NCBI GenBank assembly: GCA_965227745.1
Contig: OZ245769.1
Coordinates: 2,976,001-3,040,000, forward strand
DNA: 64,000 bases
Reading direction: 5' to 3'
DNA from: GAS368 sp965227745
Lineage (GTDB): Bacteria > Verrucomicrobiota > Verrucomicrobiia > Opitutales > Opitutaceae
Shown piece after piece: positions 42,105 through 50,792 of the stretch (positions are counted from its first letter, which is position 1; each line of letters begins with the position of its first letter). Both the position numbers and the translations under genes were made by a program. The notes under the pieces were generated by a model. That model ran no database searches, had not been told where the DNA came from, and saw only the letters and a program-made list of their open reading frames with translations.

Positions 42105-43831
42105 GGGAGCTTGGGCAGGTAGGATGAGTCGACGGGCTTGGCCGGAGCGGCGGGGGCAGTAGCGGGCGCGGGGGCCGCGTCGCGCTCGAGGGCCTGCTCC
42201 AGCAGCTCGAAGCGCGTGCGGGTGGCCTGATCGCGGGACACCTTCTGGCCGTGCTTAACGAGGATCATGGCTTCCTTGGTAAAATTGTGGGCGACCGCCA
42301 AGATCGTCGCCTGCATCACGAGGTTTGTGCTGCGGGGAAAGGTCTGCACGCCCTCGAGCACGACATTGAATTGGTCGCGGGTGGGGGCGACGGCGGATTG
42401 ATTCCACGTCTCGGCAATCAGCGTGTAGACAGCGGCCATCGGGGGCTTTTGCGTACGGGCCACGAGGAGCGGCTCGAGCACTTTTTTGACCTGCGCCTCG
42501 CTGAGCTTTTCGCCGGCGGCGGGCTTGGCCTTGGCCTCGTTGAGGCGGAGTCCGGCCAATTCCAGATAAGCGCGGGGACGCTCGACCTTGGCGGTGGCGG
42601 CGGCCTCGAGGAATTTGCGCGCGCGGTCATCGTTGCCGGCGAGCTTTTCATCGAGGCCGAGGGCCGCGAGGAGTTGCGGGTCGCGCTCGCCGCGGATGTA
42701 GGGCGCGATGAGCATATTGTGGGCTTGCTCGCCGTGGCCGCCGAGGCGGAGGGCCGTGCCAACGATCCGCCCCACTTCAGCATCGGTCGCATCGCGGATG
42801 GTAAAGGGCGGGGCGTCGGGCAATTGGTCTTTCTTCGTCTTGGCGGTGTACTGCATCGCCTTGTAATTGGTGAAGCTGATGTAGCCGCGCAGCTCGAGGG
42901 CCATCTCTTTGTAGGTCTTGCCGAAGCACTCCTTGAACAGGGCTTCATTGGCCGTCTCCGTGCTCGAGCGGGCGATGTATTTCACGAAGCCCTTTTGGTA
43001 CTTCATGTTTTGCCCATAGAGGCACATGTGCACCCAGGCGTAGCACTGGGCTTCCCAATACGTGCCGCGCTCCTTGGAGAGGTCGGGGATAAATTGGTCG
43101 AAGGGGATGATCGCGTGCTGCGCGAGGCGCTGATTGAAATCGGTTTCGGTCATGTTGCCGAAACCGTCGCCGAGCTGGGCGAAGTTGATCCACTTCTTGT
43201 TTACATCGATCTTGGAAAAGAGCTGCACCAGGCCCTCCATGAACCACGCGGGGGCCTTGTCGCCACCGTGGCGGCGGATGAGGGAGCGGAAGTACTCCTT
43301 ATAAAAGCCGCGGTAAGGATCGGCCTCCTCGGTGGTCGCGTCTTCGAGGGTCAACTCGGAGAGCACGAAATCCACCACGATGGCGCCGCGCTCGGCATCG
43401 GGGAGAAAGATGCCATTGGTGCGGTAGCGGGCCTCTTCGCGGTCGGCCGGGATGAAGCGGTCGAAGCCATTGCCGCGGCCGACGAGAATCAGGCTGGTGG
43501 GAACGGCGACATCCGGCGTCGCGAAGCCGGGCATGATCGCATCGATGCCCGCCTGCAACAGGAAGAAGTCTTTGACGAAGCGGGTGGTCTCGCGGGCCGA
43601 GACGGTCGAGAGCACTTCATAGCCGGGGAGGCTGGTGTAGCGCCACTTCTCCGGCTGGGGGAGAATGCGGCTGTCGGTGACTTCAAACTTCGGCAAGACC
43701 TCCGCTGGTTCATCCATCACCGGCTTCATGTCCGGTTTTTTATCCGCCGCCCACCCGACCGCGCCCGCCAGCAAAAACAAACCGGAAGCAGCGAGACGAC
43801 GGGACCGGAGAAACTGGAGCGGAGCATTCAT
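42101..43831 (-). CDS. Exported protein of a tandem paralogue pair, degenerate gluzincin-peptidase-like
   Basis: A 576-aa exported protein. The ATG at 43831 gives a signal peptide (LAASGLFLLAGAVGWAADKK). The mature start PKFEVTDSRILPQPEKWRYT recurs in its neighbour. A central part (about 165-215) resembles the DUF1570-like peptidase segment, with APAWFMEGLVQLF, but the zinc motif HExxH appears as KEYFR. The C-terminal half is helical and TPR-like (LALGLDEKLAGNDDRARKFL type). The product is therefore likely a non-catalytic binding or scaffold protein. Its stop overlaps the rhaM start. Confidence 0.72.
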   Translation of the reverse strand: MNAPLQFLRSRRLAASGLFLLAGAVGWAADKKPDMKPVMDEPAEVLPKFEVTDSRILPQPEKWRYTSLPGYEVLSTVSARETTRFVKDFFLLQAGIDAIMPGFATPDVAVPTSLILVGRGNGFDRFIPADREEARYRTNGIFLPDAERGAIVVDFVLSELTLEDATTEEADPYRGFYKEYFRSLIRRHGGDKAPAWFMEGLVQLFSKIDVNKKWINFAQLGDGFGNMTETDFNQRLAQHAIIPFDQFIPDLSKERGTYWEAQCYAWVHMCLYGQNMKYQKGFVKYIARSSTETANEALFKECFGKTYKEMALELRGYISFTNYKAMQYTAKTKKDQLPDAPPFTIRDATDAEVGRIVGTALRLGGHGEQAHNMLIAPYIRGERDPQLLAALGLDEKLAGNDDRARKFLEAAATAKVERPRAYLELAGLRLNEAKAKPAAGEKLSEAQVKKVLEPLLVARTQKPPMAAVYTLIAETWNQSAVAPTRDQFNVVLEGVQTFPRSTNLVMQATILAVAHNFTKEAMILVKHGQKVSRDQATRTRFELLEQALERDAAPAPATAPAAPAKPVDSSYLPKLP

Positions 43832-43865
43832 GACGGGAGTGGGTTGAGGGGAGGCATCCTTTTCG

Positions 43866-45677
43866 TCACCGCTTGGGGGCGGGGGTTCCGGCGGCGGCAG
43901 CGGGCGGCGGGGGTGGCATCGTGGCTTTGAGTTGCTCGAACATCGTCTTACCTTTGGGGTCGGCGATCCGGATGCCGTGGTCCACCAAGGGATAAGCCAC
44001 ATCGAGCATGTCGGCTTGGACGCTGAGCTGCGTGGTGAGATACAGCAGGCGAAGACGAGTCGGGAAGCGCTGCACACCCTCGACGAGATAGATCACGTCT
44101 TCCTTCTTCGGAGGCACGCCGGCCCGGGCCCAGGTATCGGCCATGAGTTCGTAAACTTCGGGCATCGCCGGCGGCTGCGCGCGCGCGGTGAGCAACAGGC
44201 TATTGATCCCCGCGACCTGCTCCGCAGACAGGGCCTGGCCGGCGCCGGGCTTGGCGACGGCGGCATCGAAACGGATACGGGCGAGGTCCAAATAAACGCG
44301 GGGGCGCACGACCTTTTGAGCGGCGGCGGCCTCGAGGATCTTGCGACCGCGCACCTCGTCGCCATTGGCGCGATCATAGAGGCCGAGCGCGGCCAGCAAG
44401 CGCGGATCGCGCTCGCCGCGGCGGTAGGGGACGGAAAGTTCGGTGCCGGCCTTCTCCTTGTATCCGGCGAGCAAATACGCCTCGCCCTTGATGCGGCCCA
44501 CCTCGGCCTCGGTGGCATCGCGCAGGACCATCGCGGGCCCGGAGCCGAGCTCGGCGGAGCCCTTCTTCAGGTAGTACTCCTTGGCCTCGTAGTTGGTGAA
44601 ATCGATGTAGCCGCGCAGTTGCATGGCCATTTCCTTGAACGACATTTTGAAGCAGTCCTTGAACACCTCCTCGGTGATCGGCTCCTTGACGGCGCGCTGG
44701 AGGAGCTGGGCAAACGGCTTCTGGTACTTCTTGCCCGTCTGGTAGAGGCACATGTGGACGAAGGCGTAGGCCTGCTTCGCCCAAACATTATTGCCGAGGG
44801 GATTGAGGGCCTCGGGGGAATCGTGCGTCACGGCGAAGAAGTCCTTGAGCGGGATCAGCGCGCGGCGTTTCAGCGCGGCGTTGAAATCCACATCTTCCGC
44901 CGGCGCACCGGGGACGCCTCCGCCGCCATCATCGCCGCCGAGCGCGGCGTTGGCCATCATCACCAGGCCCTGCGCGGCGGAGGGGAGGTTGGGATCCTCG
45001 ACCTTGCCAAAGAGGATGTACTTCGGCTCGACCTTCATCGCCATGATGATCTGCGCCATGCCCTCCTCAAACCATGCGGGCAGGCGGGGCTCGCTCCGGC
45101 TCAGGAGGTAGTGGACGTACTCGCGATAGAGGACCTTGTCGTGGTCGACGGACAAGATGCTGGAATCGGTGCCGGTGGAGGCATCGTCGGTCGTATCGTA
45201 GGTGAGAAGATTCAGCGTGGTGGCCTGGAGGTCGATGAGGATGGCGTTCTGCTCCTTGCCTTTGAGGAAAATGCTCGCGGTCACTTTTGCCGTATCCCCC
45301 TGGTCCTTTTTTGGGAGGAAGGTTTCGAACTTGTTGCCCTTGCCGCAGAGGATCAGCGAAGTCGGGAGACCGGGACGCTCGGGCATCGGCCAGACGGCGG
45401 TGAGGGCGTCGCGGAACATCGCAAAATCCTTGATGAGCCGCTTCGTCGCCTTGTCAGACGCATTGCTCAGCACCTCGAAGCCAGGGATCTCGCCGTAGCG
45501 CCAGGCCTCGGGCTCGGGGAGCAGCTTGCTGTCCGTGACTTCGAATTTCGGCAGCTCCACGACGGGGCCGGTGGGAGCCTTGTCCTCGGCGGCGAGCAGC
45601 GACGAGCCGAGGGCGCTCACCGCCAGCAAACAGGCCGACAGCAAACGACGAAACAGGGGTGAAAGGAAACGATTCAT
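43866..45677 (-). CDS. Exported paralogue of the preceding protein, peptidase-like
   Basis: A 603-aa protein with signal peptide (residues 1-30, LLSACLLAVSALGSSLLAAE) from the ATG at 45677. It is clearly related to the 42101-43831 product: LPKFEVTDSKLLPEPEAWRY and PGFEVLSNASDKATKRLIKD match PGYEVLSTVSARETTRFVKD, and both share PAWFEEG and AMQLRGYIDFTNYEAK-type segments. The zinc motif is REYVH, with the first His missing. C-terminal TPR-like helices follow. The two genes are 34 bases apart on the same strand and probably arose by tandem duplication. Confidence 0.72.
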   Translation of the reverse strand: MNRFLSPLFRRLLSACLLAVSALGSSLLAAEDKAPTGPVVELPKFEVTDSKLLPEPEAWRYGEIPGFEVLSNASDKATKRLIKDFAMFRDALTAVWPMPERPGLPTSLILCGKGNKFETFLPKKDQGDTAKVTASIFLKGKEQNAILIDLQATTLNLLTYDTTDDASTGTDSSILSVDHDKVLYREYVHYLLSRSEPRLPAWFEEGMAQIIMAMKVEPKYILFGKVEDPNLPSAAQGLVMMANAALGGDDGGGGVPGAPAEDVDFNAALKRRALIPLKDFFAVTHDSPEALNPLGNNVWAKQAYAFVHMCLYQTGKKYQKPFAQLLQRAVKEPITEEVFKDCFKMSFKEMAMQLRGYIDFTNYEAKEYYLKKGSAELGSGPAMVLRDATEAEVGRIKGEAYLLAGYKEKAGTELSVPYRRGERDPRLLAALGLYDRANGDEVRGRKILEAAAAQKVVRPRVYLDLARIRFDAAVAKPGAGQALSAEQVAGINSLLLTARAQPPAMPEVYELMADTWARAGVPPKKEDVIYLVEGVQRFPTRLRLLYLTTQLSVQADMLDVAYPLVDHGIRIADPKGKTMFEQLKATMPPPPPAAAAGTPAPKR

Positions 45678-45858
45678 GCGAGGGTGAAGACGGGCGGGGC
45701 GGGGGCAAGGTTTCGACGCAGGGGCCGACCCCTGCCCTAGACGAAGTAGGACAACACCCCTAGCTAAACCCACCACTGCCCTCGGCGCTATCTTAAAGCG
45801 GCCCGATGCCACGCTTATATACAATAATGGCTGCAGGTTCAGAAAGCGGGCCGGCGCC

Positions 45859-47877
45859 TTACGCCGCCCACTTGAGCAACACGACGAACAGCCCGATGAT
45901 CGCACCCGAGACCGCGCAGCAAATCAAGAAGCCGACGGTATCGACCTTGTCCCATTTACAGAATTCCCAAGTGGAGTGAGGAAAGAGTTTAGTGTGGTCG
46001 AAACGGCCCGGGTTGAGGCGGGTTTGCTCCATCGCGGCAGCTTCCAACTCCGGGGTGTCGCCGACGGGAGTTTTCATCTTGCCGTAGAAGAGATCGACGC
46101 GGGCCTTGTCGGTCGGGCGGGTGAGATAGCTGACCAGAAAGAGCATGAGAAACGGAAAGGCTCCGTCGAAGTAGAACGTCGCGGCCTCCCGGCTCTGCGG
46201 GGCGAGTTCGCCTACCTTGAGACCGAATTTATCGAGCACCCAGCACTCGAAATTAAAGCGGCCGCGCCCCTCGAGCGCGCTGGCGGGGTCGCTGGGGTTG
46301 ATGCGGACGAGTTGCTTCCAGTACACGGGAACCGGTTTGCCGTCCGCACTGGTGGACATCGCGGTGAGCGAAGGCGCTTGGCGGACGGCTTTGATATCCG
46401 CCGCGATGTTCGGGATCGAGAGGATCGCGATGACCGTGAGGATGACCGACCACCACACGGCCTTGGCGGTTAGCCGCCGCCAGAAGAAACTCGTGAGGAT
46501 CGCCGCGCCAAAGGGCACATTGACCGTGAGGACGAGCTTCACGATCGATTCCACATCGCCCATCAGCTCCGCCGAGAGCACACCGAGCGCGAGCACCACC
46601 ACGATGGTCCAGCGCGCGGCGGTGACGGCCTCCTGCTGCGTGGCGTCGGGCCGGAAGTGGCGATAGAAATTGCGCACGAAGAGCGACGAGATCGCGAGGG
46701 CCTTGGCGGCGAGCGTGGACATCGTGCCGGCGAGCACGCCGGCGAGCATGAGACCGATCAGGCCCGGGCCGAGGAGCCGGTTCGACATCGCGCCCCACAC
46801 GATATCCGGATCAGCCAGACCGCCGACGCCGAAGAGCGCGATGGCGATGATGCCGGCAAACGCCCAGAGAATAATCATGAAGCGCTTCAGGTAATTTCCC
46901 GTCACACCCATGCGCGCGGCGAACTCGTTTTTCGCCGAGCCGGCGATGCCCATGTTGTGACTCAGGCCGCCGTTTTGCACGATGCTGATGAAGAGCACGG
47001 CGGCGATGAAGACCGGCGAGCCGCCGGGCCCCGCAAAGAGATCGAGCATCTGGCCCGGGACCTTGTGCGCGATCTCGCTCCACCCGCCGATGGCCGCGAG
47101 GCCCGTCGGGATCAGCAAGATGGAAAACACGATGATGAGCACGCTCTGCAGCGCCTCATTGACCGCCGCCGCCGCCATCCCGCCGAGCACGATGTACGCG
47201 CCCACGACGAGCGTGAAGCCGAGATAGAATGGCAGCGAACGCAGCAGCGTGATGTAGCTCGCGAGTTCGCCGCGCGCCTGGCGATCACGGAGGGTGGCGA
47301 GGCGCGGCTTGGCGGTCTCGGCGATCGTGCCCGCCGCCACTTCTTTTTCGAGGGCTTTGAGTTCGCGATAGTCGCTCACCGACGAGCGGTCCGAGGCGGT
47401 CCATTGCGCCTCGGGCTTCACGACGAGGGAGGAGGCGATCTTGTACGCGACGTAGTTGCCGAAGCCGAGAAACACGCAGGCCACGACGACTTGAAACAGC
47501 GCATACAACCGACTGAGGCCGCGACTGCCGAAGCGGTCTTCAAACAAATCCGCCGCCGTGACGAGGCGCACGCGGCGAAACCACGTGTTCATGAACCAAA
47601 AGTAAGGGTTCATAAACACCGTCTGAAACGAGAACCACACGCCCGTCACGCCGCGCTGAAAGACGAGGCTCGCCGTGCTCACCGCGCCCTGCGGCTCGGT
47701 GGCATTGCCGAAGTTGAGGAAGAATTGGTAGAGCTTGCCCAACGAGCGGCCGGCGAGAAAAAAGCCTTCCTCACTCCCCGTCCCCTTGGCCGCGCGTTTC
47801 CCGATGTACACGACAGCCGCGAGGTACGCGATGATGACGAGCAGGTCGACCAAGTGCAGGCTGCCGAAAATTCTCAT
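45859..47877 (-). CDS. Sodium:solute symporter (SSS family)
   Basis: A 672-aa inner-membrane transporter with about 13-14 membrane helices in the SSS layout. The opening LVDLLVIIAYLAAVVYIGKR (helix 1), FFLAGRSLGKL, a long loop at about 145-200 and the LMLAGVLAGTMSTLAAKALA segment (around helix 8) are typical of Na+-coupled sugar or solute carriers. Two large hydrophilic insertions (about 145-215 and 500-570) make it longer than the 500-550 aa norm. Divergent from the LacI regulator and upstream of the paralogue pair, so likely a carbohydrate importer under its control. Confidence 0.9.
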   Translation of the reverse strand: MRIFGSLHLVDLLVIIAYLAAVVYIGKRAAKGTGSEEGFFLAGRSLGKLYQFFLNFGNATEPQGAVSTASLVFQRGVTGVWFSFQTVFMNPYFWFMNTWFRRVRLVTAADLFEDRFGSRGLSRLYALFQVVVACVFLGFGNYVAYKIASSLVVKPEAQWTASDRSSVSDYRELKALEKEVAAGTIAETAKPRLATLRDRQARGELASYITLLRSLPFYLGFTLVVGAYIVLGGMAAAAVNEALQSVLIIVFSILLIPTGLAAIGGWSEIAHKVPGQMLDLFAGPGGSPVFIAAVLFISIVQNGGLSHNMGIAGSAKNEFAARMGVTGNYLKRFMIILWAFAGIIAIALFGVGGLADPDIVWGAMSNRLLGPGLIGLMLAGVLAGTMSTLAAKALAISSLFVRNFYRHFRPDATQQEAVTAARWTIVVVLALGVLSAELMGDVESIVKLVLTVNVPFGAAILTSFFWRRLTAKAVWWSVILTVIAILSIPNIAADIKAVRQAPSLTAMSTSADGKPVPVYWKQLVRINPSDPASALEGRGRFNFECWVLDKFGLKVGELAPQSREAATFYFDGAFPFLMLFLVSYLTRPTDKARVDLFYGKMKTPVGDTPELEAAAMEQTRLNPGRFDHTKLFPHSTWEFCKWDKVDTVGFLICCAVSGAIIGLFVVLLKWAA

Positions 47878-47968
47878 AGGCGGGGTGAGGAGCGAGAGGG
47901 GTTAAACCAAAGTGAGCCGGCGCGCGCGGCGCGGCGAGCAAACACTCCCTCGCACCGTCAGGCAGCAG

Positions 47969-47992
47969 GATTTCTGTCACCGGCATGAAATC
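47969..47992. promoter_or_regulatory. Putative LacI-type operator
   Basis: A 24-base inverted repeat with GATTTC (47969-47974) and GAAATC (47987-47992) arms in the 160-base divergent region between the symporter and LacI genes. Its position fits autoregulation plus control of the symporter. The spacing between the arms (12 bases) is longer than in classical LacI operators, so this is tentative. Confidence 0.35.
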
Positions 47993-48037
47993 GGTTGCCT
48001 TCGCCCGCGACCGGCGGAAAGTCTGACAGTCCGGTCC

Positions 48038-49066
48038 ATGCCCGACTCCGCCCCTACCCTTCGCTCGCTTGCCCGCACGCTCGGGCTATCGCGTACCACC
48101 GTGTCGGACGCTTTGCGCGGTTCGCCCCGCGTCGACCCGGATACCGCAGCACGCGTGAAGCAGGCCGCGAAGGAAGCCGGTTACCGGCGCAATCCCCTGG
48201 CCGGCGCGCTGATGTCGGAGCTGCGCCGCTCGCGCGGCACGGCGTTTCGCGGGGTGCTCGCGGCGGTCGATTTTCACGAGCCGGACCGCCCCGACTCCGC
48301 CGCGCGTTTTCACCGCGAGCTCGTGCTCGGCGCCGAGACCCGAGGCACGGAGCTGGGCTTCAAGGTCGAAAAGTTTCTCGTGGGCCGAAATGGCCTCTCC
48401 GTCCACCGCCTCGACTCGATTCTACAATCGCGCGGGATCAATGGAATCTTTCTCCTCCCGGCGTGGGACGAGCCCGATCTCACGGGCCTGGACTGGTCGC
48501 ACTACGCGGGCATCTACATGGACTATATCATCGAGCGCCCGGCGCTGCACTCGGTGTGCTCGGATCACTATCGCTCGCTCCTCGCCGCGCTGCAGCGCAT
48601 CGCCACGCTCGGCTACACGCGGCCCGGGCTCTTCGTCCGCAAGCACCACGACGAGCGGCTGCAGTACCGCTGGGGCGCGGCGTTTCGGACCTTTCAAGAG
48701 TATCACGCGGGCATCAAACCCGTGCCACCGCTCATCGTGGAAAATATCTCGCGGGAGGACTTCGTCGCCTGGTTCAAAAAGCACAAGCCCGACGTCGTGC
48801 TCGGCCACAATACCGAGGCGATCGACTGGATGGAAAGCTGCGGGGCCTCGCTGCCCGACACGCACGGCTTCGTATCGCTCAATGTCCTCATGAAGACGCG
48901 GCCCTGCGCCGGGCTCGACCTGCAGCCGCGCCAGCTCGGCGCGCGCGGCGCGGAGCTGCTGATCGCGCAGCTCCAGCGCAATGAGCCGGGCATCCCGGAG
49001 TGGCCCTCGACGACGACGATCCCGGCCCATTGGGTCGATGGGCCGACGCTCCGCAGCATCTCGTGA
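48038..49066 (+). CDS. LacI-family transcriptional regulator
   Basis: A 342-aa repressor-type regulator. Residues 7-56 are the LacI HTH and hinge (LRSLARTLGLSRTTVSDALR, DTAARVKQAAKEAGYRRNPL). The periplasmic-binding-protein-like sensor fold occupies residues 65-340 (RGINGIFLLPAWDEPDLTGL, NGIFLLPAWD and LVIA-type strands). The start at 48038 is preferred since an upstream in-frame ATG would precede it by about 40 residues without homology. The sensed sugar is not deducible. It diverges from the SSS symporter gene. Confidence 0.88.
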   Translation: MPDSAPTLRSLARTLGLSRTTVSDALRGSPRVDPDTAARVKQAAKEAGYRRNPLAGALMSELRRSRGTAFRGVLAAVDFHEPDRPDSAARFHRELVLGAETRGTELGFKVEKFLVGRNGLSVHRLDSILQSRGINGIFLLPAWDEPDLTGLDWSHYAGIYMDYIIERPALHSVCSDHYRSLLAALQRIATLGYTRPGLFVRKHHDERLQYRWGAAFRTFQEYHAGIKPVPPLIVENISREDFVAWFKKHKPDVVLGHNTEAIDWMESCGASLPDTHGFVSLNVLMKTRPCAGLDLQPRQLGARGAELLIAQLQRNEPGIPEWPSTTTIPAHWVDGPTLRSIS

Positions 49067-49376
49067 TCAGCATGAGGCACAGCATCGTGGCCGAATTAAA
49101 AACGGTTCCGCCCAGATCAGCGGTCGAGCAGCGCCGGCCGAGGGTAGCGCCGGTCTCCGACCGGCGCATCAGGAGGCCCCCGCGCCAACCAAGCCACCGC
49201 CCTGCGGCGACGCTCCCGCTTCGGTCTTCCCATGCCGCGCCGTGCCCTCGCAACGCCCCGCTCCGTTGCCGCCGATTGATGGTTCGCGGCGTTTACCTTC
49301 GTAGCACGCCCCTAGGCGCCGGTCGGAGACCGGCGCTACCTCAGGGCCTTGCGTGTTCAGCCTCCGCTCCGCGCGC
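49067..49376. repeat. Intergenic region with an inverted pair of palindromes
   Basis: Two copies of a 21-base palindrome, GCGCCGGTC.CCGACCGGCGC at 49147-49167 and GCGCCGGTCGG.GACCGGCGC at 49316-49336, lie in opposite orientation about 150 bases apart, with GGTAGCGCC and GGCGCTACC flanks. This REPIN-like layout fills the gap before the acyltransferase gene. A single related palindrome is at 54325-54350. I see no gene in the region. Confidence 0.6.
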
Positions 49377-50591
49377 ATGATCTTTACCACTTATTGGTAC
49401 GCGGTCTTCGCGCTGATTTTTTTCCCGCTGTATTGGGTAGCGAGGCCCGCGCCCTTGCGCTTCGGGCTGCTGCTGGCGGCGTGTTTTATTTTTCACGGGC
49501 ACTTCGCGGGCGCGGCGGGGGTGATCCCCATCGTGGTGCTCGCCGTGATCACGTATCTCGCCGGACTCACGCGACAGCGGGCGATTCTGATCGCGGCGAT
49601 GACGCTCTCCGTCCTCGCGCTGATCTTTTATAAATACACGCACTGGCTCACGATCGACCTGATCGGGTCGCTCAATGCCGACTGGGGAAAGAAGCTCGCG
49701 GAGGGCGCGCGGGGATTGCAGCCGAGCACGCCACCGCTGGCGGTGAGTTTTTTCACCTTCGAGTTTGTCCACTATCTTTACGACGTGCTGCACGGGCAGC
49801 CCACGATTGGGAGCCCGGTGAAGTTTGCGGCGTTTACCTTTTTCTTTCCGTCGCTCGTGGCGGGGCCGATCAAGCGCTATCAGCCGTTTCTCGCCTCGCT
49901 CGACGCCGGGCTCTCGCGCGTGGCGCTTGCGGATGTGCAGGCGGGCTTGCTGCGCGTGGGCGTGGGCTTCGTGAAAAAAGTCGTCATCGCCGACAACCTC
50001 ACCGGCATGATCGATTTCTGGCAGCCGCAGTTTGCGGAGCTGCCGCTCGGGTATCGCTGGCTGCTCTGCGCGGGGCTCGGGCTGCGGATTCTCCTCGATT
50101 TCAGCGGCTACAGCGACCTCGCCATCGGCTTTGCCCAGATGGCGGGGATCAAGCTGCCGGAGAATTTCAACTGGCCGTACGCCGCGCGCAACGTGCAGGA
50201 CTTTTGGTCGCGGTGGCATATCTCGCTCAGCTCGTGGATTCGCGACTATGTTTACATTCCGCTGGGCGGAAATCGCCATGGCGTCGCGCGCAAGGCGGCG
50301 AATGGCCTGCTCGCCTTTGGCCTCTGCGGACTCTGGCATGGCGCGGCGTGGAACTTCGTGGTGTGGGGGCTTTACCATGGCGTCGGGCTCGCGGTGAGCG
50401 CCAACTACCGCGCGGTGCTCGGCGCGCCGGGCCGCGCGCTCGGCGTGGTCTTCGATCGCGTGCCGCCGCTTGGATGGGTTTTGACGATGCTCTTTGTTTT
50501 CTTGGGCTGGCTCTATTTCTTCTATCCGGTGGACCAGGCCACGCACATGCTGCGGCTGCTGTTCACCACCACCGTTGCTCCCCGCACTTAA
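49377..50591 (+). CDS. MBOAT-family polysaccharide O-acyltransferase (AlgI-like)
   Basis: A 404-aa integral membrane acyltransferase with about ten helices. The family signature is GLCGLWHGAAWNFVVWG with catalytic H321. The upstream SGYSDLAIGFAQMAGIKLPE and FWSRWHISLSSWIRDYVYIP motifs (with the partner His in the WHISLS region) are the standard MBOAT pattern seen in AlgI, DltB and PatA-type proteins. It moves acyl groups, usually acetyl, across the membrane onto a polysaccharide or peptidoglycan. I use the ATG at 49377; a GTG 24 bases upstream is also in frame. It heads a three-gene unit. Confidence 0.93.
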   Translation: MIFTTYWYAVFALIFFPLYWVARPAPLRFGLLLAACFIFHGHFAGAAGVIPIVVLAVITYLAGLTRQRAILIAAMTLSVLALIFYKYTHWLTIDLIGSLNADWGKKLAEGARGLQPSTPPLAVSFFTFEFVHYLYDVLHGQPTIGSPVKFAAFTFFFPSLVAGPIKRYQPFLASLDAGLSRVALADVQAGLLRVGVGFVKKVVIADNLTGMIDFWQPQFAELPLGYRWLLCAGLGLRILLDFSGYSDLAIGFAQMAGIKLPENFNWPYAARNVQDFWSRWHISLSSWIRDYVYIPLGGNRHGVARKAANGLLAFGLCGLWHGAAWNFVVWGLYHGVGLAVSANYRAVLGAPGRALGVVFDRVPPLGWVLTMLFVFLGWLYFFYPVDQATHMLRLLFTTTVAPRT

Positions 50592-50609
50592 TCGCTTTCC
50601 TCGCTTCGC

Positions 50610-50792
50610 ATGACGTCTCCCGAACCCATTTCCACGGCTGAGCCCCTACCCGCTCCCCGGCGGTCGACGCTGCGCACCGCCGTGCGCGTGGTGATCTCGC
50701 TGGCGCTGGGGCTCCTCGTCGGCGTGGTGCTGCACTATCTCATCTATCGGCTGTCGCTGCCGTCGAAGCCGTTTATCTATGTCTCATTCTGA
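50610..50792 (+). CDS. Small single-pass membrane protein
   Basis: A 60-aa protein with a Pro-rich start, one strong membrane helix (about 22-46; VVISLALGLLVGVVLHYLIY) and a short outer end. It lies 18 bases after the acyltransferase gene and its last 14 bases overlap the start of the SGNH-like gene, so translation is coupled. Its role may be to bridge the acyltransferase and the SGNH-like protein; this is inferred from position. Confidence 0.7.
   Translation: MTSPEPISTAEPLPAPRRSTLRTAVRVVISLALGLLVGVVLHYLIYRLSLPSKPFIYVSF

Noticed and set aside
42251..45662. Long plus-strand frames opposite the two exported paralogues (42251-43930 and 43932-45662)
   Set aside because: They are antisense shadows caused by high third-position GC; their products have no domains, and the opposite strand shows signal peptides and conserved paralogy.
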